The notes beneath the pieces were generated by a model. The model was not told the origin of the DNA. It made no database searches and worked only from the letters and a program-made list of their open reading frames with translations. A stretch of DNA of 64,000 nt from positions 1-64,000 of the forward strand of contig JABHDE010000039.1 in assembly GCA_018673215.1 (NCBI GenBank). Reading direction: 5' to 3'. Positions 15,928-23,757 of the stretch are shown in pieces; position 1 is the stretch's first letter; every line of letters begins with the position of its first letter. This DNA comes from Formosa sp. (GTDB lineage Bacteria; Bacteroidota; Bacteroidia; Flavobacteriales; Flavobacteriaceae). The position numbers and the translations under genes were made by a program.

Positions 15928-17049
15928 TTAAACTAAAAACAAATCGGAAGCAATGCCGTCTGAAAGAAATTTCCCAGTTCTTGTGACTTTTAAATGATTA
16001 TCCTCTAAAATGAGCGTCTTGGAAGTTCTGAATTTTTTTGAGTTTTCAAGCAATTGGGCTTTGATTTTTACTCCAAAATCGGCTTCAATTTTATCCAGTG
16101 AAATACCCCAAATCGTTCGCAAACCGGTCATGATGTACTCGTTGAATCTGTTTTCTAAAGATAACACTTCGGATTCAAATGGTCGTATATCAACTTCTAA
16201 GGATTTGATATACTTAGAGTTGTTTGAAACATTCCAACTTCTTTGAATACCATCAAACGAATGTGCTGATGGTCCCACTCCCATATAGGTTTTCCCCAAC
16301 CAATAACTTGTATTATGTCTTGAAAAATAATCGGGATGTCCAAAACTACAAGTTTCATAATGGGTCAATCCTTGTGTAGCGGTTTCCTCTAACAATACCT
16401 CAAAATGCTTGGCTGCCAACTCATCATCCATGGGAGGATGACTTCCTTTATTGATAAAATGTTCCAAGGCGGTTTTTGGCTCTACGGTGAGTGCGTAACA
16501 AGACAAATGTTTAATTCCAAATCCAAAAGCGGTTTGTAAATTTTGTCGCCACTGGGCAGCAGACATTGTGGGCATACCAAACAATAAATCGATGGTGATA
16601 TTATCAAAATAAGTCGTGGCAATTTCTAAACATTTTTTAGCCTCGTCGGCGTTGTGCGCTCTGTTCATGGCCGCTAAATCCGATTCATGAAAAGATTGAA
16701 TTCCGATGCTCAATCGGTTGATTTTAGTATTTGAAAGTGCTTTTATTTTTTCTTCATCCAGATCATCTGGATTGGCTTCAAGGGTAATTTCAGGCATATC
16801 GGACACGTTGTAATGTTCGTAAACCGTCTGAAGAATTACTTCTAATTCCGAAACTTCTAAAACCGTTGGAGTGCCACCTCCAAAGTAAATGGATTGAATT
16901 TCAGATGTATATTCCGATTTACGAAGCATCAGTTCTTTACAAACCGCTTTGATAAATGCCGATTTTGAATTTTGATTTGTTGAAAAATGAAAGTTACAGT
17001 AGTGACAAGCTTTTTTACAAAATGGAATGTGGATATAAATACCGGACAC
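15928..17049 (-). CDS. hemW: HemW-type radical SAM heme chaperone
   Basis: A 373-residue radical SAM protein starting with GTG at 17049. The Cys ligands of the 4Fe-4S cluster are C11, C15 and C18 in CKKACHYC, without the extra N-terminal Cys of true coproporphyrinogen oxidase HemN. IYFGGGTPTVL and ITLEANPDD bind SAM. RHNTSYWLGKTYMGVGPSAH holds the HNxxYW region typical of HemW, and the C-terminal HemN_C domain follows. HemW delivers heme to membrane proteins. The missing HemN-specific N-terminus and the length support HemW over an oxidase. It lies 18 bases after the YfiT-like gene. Confidence 0.87.
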   Translation of the reverse strand: MSGIYIHIPFCKKACHYCNFHFSTNQNSKSAFIKAVCKELMLRKSEYTSEIQSIYFGGGTPTVLEVSELEVILQTVYEHYNVSDMPEITLEANPDDLDEEKIKALSNTKINRLSIGIQSFHESDLAAMNRAHNADEAKKCLEIATTYFDNITIDLLFGMPTMSAAQWRQNLQTAFGFGIKHLSCYALTVEPKTALEHFINKGSHPPMDDELAAKHFEVLLEETATQGLTHYETCSFGHPDYFSRHNTSYWLGKTYMGVGPSAHSFDGIQRSWNVSNNSKYIKSLEVDIRPFESEVLSLENRFNEYIMTGLRTIWGISLDKIEADFGVKIKAQLLENSKKFRTSKTLILEDNHLKVTRTGKFLSDGIASDLFLV

Positions 17050-17067
17050 TAAAGAGAAATTTTTGGA

Positions 17068-17598
17068 TTAATATTTAAATGCTTTCGCATTGATAATGTG
17101 CTGTAAATGATGCTTACAATGCCAAGCGTATATGGCCAAACTTTCGTTCAGAGAAATACATTCATTTCCATCAGGATGCATATAAGTTCTTTGCAACTGT
17201 GAGGTTTCTAATTGCTCTAACAAAAACACCCATCGTTGATGGATTCCAGCCAAAAGCTTAGTAGCTCTTTGAATGCTATAATTTACAGTATCACTAAGTT
17301 CAGCCCACATTGCCTCGTCGTAAGGTTTAATTGTTGGATTGTCTTCCGTAAGCGCTAATTTAAATCGAGTAACACTATTCATGTGACTATCAACACAATG
17401 GCCAACCACTTGTTGAATCGTCCAGCCCTCTGGACGGTATTTGTAACGGAGTTCCTTGTCCGTAAGAGGGGTCACTTCCTTTGTAATAAGGGAAGGAAAC
17501 TGCCTAATAGATTGAATCCAAGCTTCGATATGACCGGGCTCAATTTTTTTAGGGATTTTAGGTTTCCCAATTGGATATTTGAGAGTTTCCATGTCCAT
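17068..17598 (-). CDS. DinB/YfiT-family putative metal-dependent transferase
   Basis: A 176-residue four-helix-bundle protein of the DinB superfamily, YfiT branch. MDMETLKYPIGKP, PEGWTIQQVVGHCVDSHMN and AWHCKHHLQHI supply the three His of the family's metal site. Related Firmicute proteins transfer bacillithiol to electrophiles, and Bacteroidota homologues may use bacillithiol too. Substrate is unknown. It starts 10 bases after ruvC and belongs to the same minus-strand run (lipoprotein, ruvC, yfiT-like, hemW). Confidence 0.82.
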   Translation of the reverse strand: MDMETLKYPIGKPKIPKKIEPGHIEAWIQSIRQFPSLITKEVTPLTDKELRYKYRPEGWTIQQVVGHCVDSHMNSVTRFKLALTEDNPTIKPYDEAMWAELSDTVNYSIQRATKLLAGIHQRWVFLLEQLETSQLQRTYMHPDGNECISLNESLAIYAWHCKHHLQHIINAKAFKY

Positions 17599-17608
17599 AA
17601 TAATGAAT

Positions 17609-18163
17609 TTATTTTTTAACTCTGCTTTCGTTTTGCTTTACAAAGGCACTCCAGCCTGTGTAACTTTTACCACCCGTGACTTTTCCTTGGTTGTAAAAAT
17701 GGCAAACTGCTGCTGCCAAACCATCTGTAGAGTCAAGGTTTTTAGGCAATTCTTTCAAGTCCAAAAGACTCTGTAGCATTTTGGCCACTTGTTCTTTACT
17801 GGCGTTTCCATTTCCAGTAATGGCCATCTTAATTTTTTTAGGAGAGTACTCCGTAATTGGAATTTCTCTCGAAAGTCCCGCCGCCATGGCTACGCCTTGT
17901 GCTCTTCCTAGTTTAAGCATACTTTGCACATTTTTACCAAAAAAAGGTGCTTCAATCGCAATTTCATCCGGATGAAAGGTGTCTATCAATTCAATGGTAC
18001 GCTCAAAAATAAGTTTGAGTTTCAAATAATGATCGTCGTATTTTTGAAGTAGTAACTCGTTCAATTGGAGAAACTCCATAGTTTTCCCTTTGATTTTTAT
18101 CAATCCAAAACCCATAATGGTGGTTCCGGGGTCAATTCCTAATATAATTTTATCATCAGCCAT
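17609..18163 (-). CDS. ruvC: Holliday junction resolvase RuvC
   Basis: A 184-residue endonuclease that resolves Holliday junctions with RuvAB. From the ATG at 18163 the acidic tetrad is D11 (LGIDPGTT), E70 (AIEAPFFG), D143 and D146 ([11 protein letters not shown]). The frame extends one codon further to a TTG, but the ATG shares its A with the TGA stop of the upstream lipoprotein gene (TGATG), so this start gives coupled translation. [16 protein letters not shown] is the conserved DNA-contact loop. Length is normal for Bacteroidota. Confidence 0.93.
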   Translation of the reverse strand: MADDKIILGIDPGTTIMGFGLIKIKGKTMEFLQLNELLLQKYDDHYLKLKLIFERTIELIDTFHPDEIAIEAPFFGKNVQSMLKLGRAQGVAMAAGLSREIPITEYSPKKIKMAITGNGNASKEQVAKMLQSLLDLKELPKNLDSTDGLAAAVCHFYNQGKVTGGKSYTGWSAFVKQNESRVKK

Positions 18164-18639
18164 CAATCTACTCTAAGAATTATTGGCAACTGAAACGCCG
18201 TTTGTACTTGTTGACTTCTTTTAATTGCAGGGAATAATTTAGGAAGCCCGTGCAAACTCCATTTTAAAATGGAGTCAAAGGCTGGAATTTGTTTTCTAGT
18301 CAGTTCATCTGTTTGTATTTTAAAAACTTGAAGCTCTCCTCTGTTAGTAACTAATAAATCAATAAGGATGGTATCGCTCACTGTTTGTGTGACAATGATA
18401 TTTTGTGTTCCAAAATATTCAGATATATGCGCTGTAATGGTTTGTTCGAAGCAATTTTTATTGTCTTGAAAGTTAATGGAGTTTTCACAATTTTCAAAAC
18501 TTGGGTATCGATCGACTTCATTCCAGTTAAACGTTTTTAATTCTTCCATTAAAATCGTATTGGAATCGAGTTTCTTTTTTTCATAATAATGACATGAATA
18601 AAAGGAACAAAAAAGCAAGACAAAAACTAAATACCTCAT
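18163..18639 (-). CDS. Lipoprotein with TonB C-terminal-like domain
   Basis: A 158-residue protein with a lipoprotein signal ([12 protein letters not shown], Cys16 lipidated). The C-terminal 60 residues ([38 protein letters not shown]) follow the beta-alpha-beta pattern of TonB C-terminal domains, including the LP..PA segment. It lacks the TonB transmembrane anchor and Pro-rich linker. Such stand-alone proteins are frequent in Flavobacteriia, and their role is unclear. It is the first gene of the ruvC run, joined by TGATG. Confidence 0.6.
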   Translation of the reverse strand: MRYLVFVLLFCSFYSCHYYEKKKLDSNTILMEELKTFNWNEVDRYPSFENCENSINFQDNKNCFEQTITAHISEYFGTQNIIVTQTVSDTILIDLLVTNRGELQVFKIQTDELTRKQIPAFDSILKWSLHGLPKLFPAIKRSQQVQTAFQLPIILRVD

Positions 18640-18703
18640 TGGTTCATTGTGAACCCTAAAATTACAATTTTTTATTTTTTAAATAGATAAAAACTAAATT
18701 AGA

Positions 18704-20311
18704 TTAGATTTTTGGTCCACCAGCCATGATTTCGTCATTAGCATAGCTCTCAAATTTTTTGAAATTGGTTTTAAAAGAGGCTGCTAATTTATGAGCTGTT
18801 TTATAAAAGCCTTCATCATTCTTCCAAGTCAGTCGAGGGCTTAAAAATTCGGTAGGAACTTTGGGACATACTCTGGGCTGAAGCACTCCAAAAACGGAAT
18901 GAATATGGTAGTTGTCTTTGTTTGCTGCTTCTAAAGAGCCATCCATCGCTGCGTTGATCATCGCACGGGTAAACTCCAATTTCATACGCGTTCCAATACC
19001 GTAAGGGCCGCCAGTCCATCCTGTATTTACCAACCAAACATTGACGTCAGTTGATTTCATTTTGGCACTTAACATTTCCGCATATTTGGTGGGATGTAAG
19101 GGCATAAAAGGCGCTCCAAAACAAGCTGAAAAGCTAGGAACGGGTTCCGTGATTCCTGCTTCGGTACCTGCAACTTTGGCTGTATAGCCAGAAATAAAGT
19201 GATAAGCTGCTTGACCTGGCGTTAATTTAGATATGGGAGGCAACACGCCAAACGCATCGGCAGTGAGAAAAAAAACATTTTTAGGATTTTTGCCAATAGA
19301 ATTGGGCTGAACATTGTCAATAAAATGAAGCGGATAACTTACCCGTGTATTCTGAGTAATTGAGGTATCTGAATAATCAACATCTCCATTGGCATTCATC
19401 ACCACATTTTCTAGAATGGCCCCTTTTTTTATGGCATCGAAAATTTCGGGTTCATTATCTCTAGACAGATTTATAACCTTCGCATAACAACCGCCTTCAA
19501 AATTAAAAATCGTGTTTTCATTGGTCCAACCATGTTCGTCATCGCCTATCAAATGGCGATGATGATCGGTAGAAAGGGTGGTTTTCCCAGTCCCAGATAA
19601 TCCAAAAAAGATAGAGGTATCCCCGTCTTTTCCAACGTTGGCACTGCAGTGCATGGGCAGCGTATTTTTAAATACGGGAAGTATAAAATTTAACGCCGAA
19701 AAAATACCTTTTTTAATCTCTCCCGTATAGCCCGTTCCGCCAATCAAAGCAATTTTTTTTGTAAAATTTAAAATGGCAAAATTATGTTGGCGTGTACCAT
19801 CATTGTTAGGATCGGCGAGAAAACCAGGAGCATTGATTACCGTCCACTCCGGATCAAAGTTTTTCAATTCAGATTCCGTAGGTCTTAAAAACATATTATA
19901 TGCAAAATAATTACTCCAAGGGTATTCGTTTATGACTCTAATATTGGTGCGGTAAGCAGGGTCAGAACATGCATAACTATCCCGGACAAAAATTTCTTTT
20001 GTAGATAGATAGATAGTGACTTTCTCGTAGAGTGCATCAAAATCGTCTGGAGAAAATGGAATGTTTATATCCCCCCACCAAATGCGATCTTTGGTAATGG
20101 AGTCTTTAACAATAAATCGATCTTTTGGGGACCTTCCTGTGAACTCTCCAGTTTGAATTGCTAGGGCACCTGAACTGGTTTCAAAACCTTGTTTTTTGGC
20201 AATTGTCAAAGCATGTAGTTCATCCGGGGAGAGTTGATAATGTACGTTTTTTGAATCTATTCTGTAAGAGGATAACGAAATCGTTTTCGTAAATGGTAAG
20301 GGTTGTGGCAT
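18704..20311 (-). CDS. pckA: Phosphoenolpyruvate carboxykinase (ATP)
   Basis: A 535-residue enzyme interconverting oxaloacetate and PEP with ATP, the entry of gluconeogenesis. TGRSPKDRF (58-66) binds substrate. The P-loop GLSGTGKTT is at 237-245, followed by the metal-binding LIGDDEHGW. The frame reaches a TTG at 20335, but that lies inside the -7 promoter element (20332-20339), so the ATG at 20311 (MPQPLPFTK) is the likely start with a leader of roughly 15 bases. Monocistronic by spacing. The ATP-type motifs exclude the GTP-dependent family. Confidence 0.95.
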   Translation of the reverse strand: MPQPLPFTKTISLSSYRIDSKNVHYQLSPDELHALTIAKKQGFETSSGALAIQTGEFTGRSPKDRFIVKDSITKDRIWWGDINIPFSPDDFDALYEKVTIYLSTKEIFVRDSYACSDPAYRTNIRVINEYPWSNYFAYNMFLRPTESELKNFDPEWTVINAPGFLADPNNDGTRQHNFAILNFTKKIALIGGTGYTGEIKKGIFSALNFILPVFKNTLPMHCSANVGKDGDTSIFFGLSGTGKTTLSTDHHRHLIGDDEHGWTNENTIFNFEGGCYAKVINLSRDNEPEIFDAIKKGAILENVVMNANGDVDYSDTSITQNTRVSYPLHFIDNVQPNSIGKNPKNVFFLTADAFGVLPPISKLTPGQAAYHFISGYTAKVAGTEAGITEPVPSFSACFGAPFMPLHPTKYAEMLSAKMKSTDVNVWLVNTGWTGGPYGIGTRMKLEFTRAMINAAMDGSLEAANKDNYHIHSVFGVLQPRVCPKVPTEFLSPRLTWKNDEGFYKTAHKLAASFKTNFKKFESYANDEIMAGGPKI

Positions 20312-20331
20312 GATATTCAAATTTTGATACT

Positions 20332-20339
20332 GCAAAAGT
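20332..20339 (-). promoter_or_regulatory. -7 promoter element of pckA
   Basis: The minus strand reads TACTTTTG, an exact TAnnTTTG match, 20 bases before the pckA ATG at 20311. It decides against the upstream TTG start. No clear TTTG at the -33 position. Confidence 0.6.
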
Positions 20340-20350
20340 ATTGAATTAAA

Positions 20351-20749
20351 TTAAATGTGTCTGAAATTACTTTTTAATTCTAAGAAAATAAATAAAAGTA
20401 CCCAAGATGAAATTAAAAATAGTCCGCCAATTGGGGTTATAAATCCAATCACTTTAAAATTAAAAGACGTTAAATTGTTGGTCGCTAATACATATATAGA
20501 ACCCGAAAACAATGCTACTCCTGTGAGTATAAGCTTAAGTAAAATTGATTTTTGACTGGCTTTGAGTGCTGTTGTGAGTCCAATAAAAAACAACAAAAAG
20601 GCATGATACATTTGATAACGGATTCCAGTATTGAAGCTCTCTATGGCCGAAACGCTAATTAGAGGTTTTAAACCATGAGCTGCAAAGGCACCTAAAACAA
20701 CGCCAAGACCACCTGTTATACAGGCCCATAAAAATATTTTCCGATCCAT
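20351..20749 (-). CDS. DUF423 family membrane protein
   Basis: A 132-residue protein with four hydrophobic helices. The N-terminal WACITGGLGVVLGAFAAHGL and the RYQMYHAFLLFF segment are the hallmarks of DUF423. This is a widespread small inner-membrane family (YgdD-like) of unknown function. It stands between pckA and the divergent saccharopine dehydrogenase. A TTACTTTAAT stretch upstream may be a weak -7 element. Confidence 0.88.
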   Translation of the reverse strand: MDRKIFLWACITGGLGVVLGAFAAHGLKPLISVSAIESFNTGIRYQMYHAFLLFFIGLTTALKASQKSILLKLILTGVALFSGSIYVLATNNLTSFNFKVIGFITPIGGLFLISSWVLLFIFLELKSNFRHI

Positions 20750-20822
20750 TTTCTTTATTAAAGTAATATATTTTCTACTTTAGTCCTTTGACTAATTACA
20801 AAAGTAAGAATCTCACATCAAA

Positions 20823-22187
20823 ATGCGAAACATATTAATCATCGGAGCTGGTAAGTCTGCATCATACCTCATAAAGTATTTTTTAGATAAATCTATTACA
20901 GAGAAATTAAAAGTAACTATTGGAGATCTTGATACTTCAAACGCACTAAAGTGGATTAAAAACCATCCAAATGCAAATGCGTTAGAGCTCGATGTTTTTG
21001 ATAAATCATCGCGGGAATCAGCCGTCCAAAATGCAGATATCGTTGTGTCTATGCTCCCTGCTCGATTTCATATTGAGGTTGCCAAAGATTGCTTAACATT
21101 TGGAAAACATTTGGTGACTGCTTCTTATGTCAGTGAAGAAATGAAAGCATTAGATACAGAAGCAAAAGCTAAAAAATTGATCTTTTTAAATGAGATAGGT
21201 TTAGATCCGGGGGTGGATCATATGAGTGCGATGCAAGTCATCGATCGGATTAGAGCAGCTGGTGGTAAGATGTTACTTTTCGAATCTTTTACAGGGGGAT
21301 TAATGGCACCCGAAAGTGACACAAACCTTTGGAATTACAAATTTACTTGGAATCCACGCAATGTGGTTTTGGCAGGACAAGGCGGGGCTGCGAAGTTTTT
21401 ACAGGAAGGTCGATTTAAATACATCCCTTATCACCGCTTGTTTAGGCGAACAGAGTTTTTAGAAGTTGACGGCTATGGGCGTTTTGAGGCCTATGCAAAC
21501 AGAGACTCCCTAAAATATCAAAATGCATATGGATTGGAAAATATAGAAACTTTATACAGAGGAACAATACGGCGCGTTGGGTTTAGCAGGGCTTGGCAAA
21601 TTTTTGTCTTGCTTGGGATGACTGACGACAGCTATACAATAGCAGATAGTGAAAATATGAGCTATCGTGGTTTTGTCAATTCGTTTTTGCCCTACAGTCC
21701 AACAGATTCTGTAGAATTAAAATTACGATACCAATTAAAGATCGATCAGGATGATATTGTATGGGAAAAGCTTGAAGAACTCGATGTTTTTAACGATGAT
21801 AAAAAAGTAGAATTGAAAAATGCTACCCCTGCCCAAATTCTTCAAAAAATACTTTTAGATAGTTGGAGTTTATCTCCACAAGATAAAGATATGATTGTGA
21901 TGTATCATAAGTTTGGCTATGAACTGAATGGTAATAAACATCAAATTGATGCAACTATGGTTTGTACTGGAGACGACCAAACATATACGGCTATGGCAAA
22001 AACCGTAGGATTACCTGTGGCAATAGCTACTTTAGCCATCCTAAATAATGAAATACAAAGCTATGGCGTTCAAATTCCAACTAAAAAAGAATTTTACACC
22101 CCAGTATTAAATGAATTAAAAGATTTTGGTGTCATATTTAATGAAAATGAAAGTAAATACTTAGGATATAACCCCTTAAATCAATAA
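20823..22187 (+). CDS. Saccharopine dehydrogenase-family oxidoreductase
   Basis: A 454-residue NAD(P)-dependent enzyme. ILIIGAGKSASYLIKYFL is the Rossmann nucleotide-binding start, and SMLPARFH, NEIGLDPGVDHMSA and SFTGGLMAPESDTNLWNYKF are conserved in saccharopine dehydrogenases/reductases of the LYS9 type. In Flavobacteriia this gene is thought to take part in lysine catabolism through saccharopine. The following Lrp/AsnC-type regulator, in the same direction after 64 bases with its own promoter element, suggests amino-acid-responsive control. Confidence 0.85.
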   Translation: MRNILIIGAGKSASYLIKYFLDKSITEKLKVTIGDLDTSNALKWIKNHPNANALELDVFDKSSRESAVQNADIVVSMLPARFHIEVAKDCLTFGKHLVTASYVSEEMKALDTEAKAKKLIFLNEIGLDPGVDHMSAMQVIDRIRAAGGKMLLFESFTGGLMAPESDTNLWNYKFTWNPRNVVLAGQGGAAKFLQEGRFKYIPYHRLFRRTEFLEVDGYGRFEAYANRDSLKYQNAYGLENIETLYRGTIRRVGFSRAWQIFVLLGMTDDSYTIADSENMSYRGFVNSFLPYSPTDSVELKLRYQLKIDQDDIVWEKLEELDVFNDDKKVELKNATPAQILQKILLDSWSLSPQDKDMIVMYHKFGYELNGNKHQIDATMVCTGDDQTYTAMAKTVGLPVAIATLAILNNEIQSYGVQIPTKKEFYTPVLNELKDFGVIFNENESKYLGYNPLNQ

Positions 22188-22214
22188 TATAGTTATAAAT
22201 TGAAATAATTTGAA

Positions 22215-22222
22215 TACTTTTG
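22215..22222 (+). promoter_or_regulatory. -7 promoter element of the Lrp-family gene
   Basis: TACTTTTG matches TAnnTTTG and lies 29 bases before the Lrp-type ATG. It implies a transcript separate from the preceding dehydrogenase. Confidence 0.5.
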
Positions 22223-22251
22223 ACTCATAAAACATAGGATTCTACTGCAAA

Positions 22252-22713
22252 ATGAATAAACTTATAGAGATTGACGGTATAGACAAAACGATTCTTAGAG
22301 CTCTTATGAAAGATGCTAGGACACCTGTCCTAGAAATTGCACGTACAGTCGGGATTTCTGGAGCTGCCATCCACCAGCGTTTACGAAAATTAGAAGGTTC
22401 TGGACTAATAGCGGGATCAAAGTTTGTATTGAATCCAAAAGTTTTAGGCTATACGACCATGGCATTTGTGGGCGTATTTTTAGACAAAGCCAAAAATAAT
22501 TCAGATGCAGTCAAGCAACTCAAAAAAATCCCTGAAGTATTAGAATGTCACTATACTACTGGAAACTGGAGTGTTTTGGTCAAAATTCTGTGCAAGGACA
22601 ATGAGCACCTTATGTCTGTTTTAAACAAACAGATTCAACCAATCTCTGGAGTTTCAAGAACGGAAACATTTATTTCCTTAGATCAACAAATTGATCGCCA
22701 AATTAAAATCTAA
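22252..22713 (+). CDS. Lrp/AsnC-family transcriptional regulator
   Basis: A 153-residue regulator. Residues 8-50 form the winged helix-turn-helix (DKTILRALMKDARTPVLEIA, then AAIHQRLRKLEGSGLI), and the C-terminal 80 residues form the ligand-binding RAM domain (VGVFLDKAKN, CHYTTGNWSVLVKI, ISLDQ). Members bind an amino acid and assemble into octamers or similar. The neighbouring saccharopine dehydrogenase is a natural target candidate. It converges with the metallopeptidase gene, with adjacent stop codons. Confidence 0.92.
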   Translation: MNKLIEIDGIDKTILRALMKDARTPVLEIARTVGISGAAIHQRLRKLEGSGLIAGSKFVLNPKVLGYTTMAFVGVFLDKAKNNSDAVKQLKKIPEVLECHYTTGNWSVLVKILCKDNEHLMSVLNKQIQPISGVSRTETFISLDQQIDRQIKI

Positions 22714-23406
22714 TCAATCTCTTCCGAAAATTTGATACGCCCAATAAATTAAGGTCGCAAGAGAACCTAGCGCTGCAACTAAATACGTTCGAGCGGCCCA
22801 TTTCAGAGCATCTTCGGCCCCTTTATATTCTTCTTGAGATAACATGTTTTTATTTTTTAACCAAGCTAGCGCACGGTTACTCGCATCATATTCCACGGGC
22901 AAGGTGATAAAACTAAAGGCAGTAGCTACAGCCATCAAAACAAATCCTAAAACTACAACCCAATAACCCAAACCAACACCAGCTCCAAAGCCCAAAATTA
23001 AACCTCCTACAATCAACCACATGGAGAGTTTTGAAGATATATTTACTGCTGGTACAAGAGTTGAACGCAATTGCAACCAACTGTAAGCTTGTGCATGTTG
23101 CACAGCATGACCACATTCGTGTGCAGCAACAGCTGCGGCGGCAGAGTTTCGCTCGTTGTAAACCGCTTCGCTTAAGTTTACTGTTTTATCTGCAGGATTG
23201 TAATGATCTGTCAAACGACCAGCTGTTGAGACGATCTTTACATCTCTAATGCCGTGATCTAAAAGCATTTTTTCAGCAATTTCGGCACCACTCATTCCGT
23301 TACGTAGATGAATCTTTGAATAGGCCGCAAATTTTCGTTTTAAAGTTGAACTCACAAGCCAGCTTATCAAAGCGATGGCTCCAAGAAGAATATAGTAGGT
23401 TCCCAT
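22714..23406 (-). CDS. YugP-type zinc metallopeptidase (membrane)
   Basis: A 230-residue inner-membrane protein. It has an N-terminal transmembrane helix, the Zn motif HECGHAVQH (His96, Glu97, His100), and two more hydrophobic segments (SKLSMWLIVGGLILGFGAG, VVVLGFVLMAVATAF). LTDHYNPADKTVNLSEAVY and LPVEYDASNRAL are conserved in the YugP/DUF2268-like neutral zinc peptidase family. The family may act in membrane protein quality control, but no substrate is known. No operon partners. Confidence 0.88.
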   Translation of the reverse strand: MGTYYILLGAIALISWLVSSTLKRKFAAYSKIHLRNGMSGAEIAEKMLLDHGIRDVKIVSTAGRLTDHYNPADKTVNLSEAVYNERNSAAAAVAAHECGHAVQHAQAYSWLQLRSTLVPAVNISSKLSMWLIVGGLILGFGAGVGLGYWVVVLGFVLMAVATAFSFITLPVEYDASNRALAWLKNKNMLSQEEYKGAEDALKWAARTYLVAALGSLATLIYWAYQIFGRD

Positions 23407-23484
23407 AATAATTAATTTTTAGATTTAGTTTTATATCTATAAATGTAATAACAATTCTTAAAATAGAAAAATCGGTACTAAAAA

Positions 23485-23757
23485 TTAACGTTTTCTATAT
23501 TTATAAATGAAAATCAATATTGTAAAAGACGACACCATAGTAATTGAATTTGCCAAGATCATTGATAGACTCTCTTTTAAAATACCATAGACCAACCAAA
23601 ATACTATCCCTATAAAAAACAACGAAAAAGTGGGTAATGAAAACCCTGACACATCTTTGGTTTTCCAAGTTTTATACACTTGAGGCAAAAACGCGTAAGT
23701 AGTCAAACAAGCTGCAACGAGCCCAATGACTTCAATAGAATCTATATTATCCAACAA
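23485..23757 (-). CDS. SemiSWEET-family sugar transporter
   Basis: A 90-residue membrane protein with three transmembrane helices, the length of a SemiSWEET half-transporter that works as a dimer. The PQ-loop motif is FLPQVYKTWKTKDVSGFS in helix 1, and helices 2-3 end in YKYRKR. The start is a TTG (23757); its first codons overlap the end of leuS by 11 bases, so it is probably translated by coupling to leuS. Sugar specificity cannot be read. Confidence 0.85.
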   Translation of the reverse strand: MLDNIDSIEVIGLVAACLTTYAFLPQVYKTWKTKDVSGFSLPTFSLFFIGIVFWLVYGILKESLSMILANSITMVSSFTILIFIYKYRKR

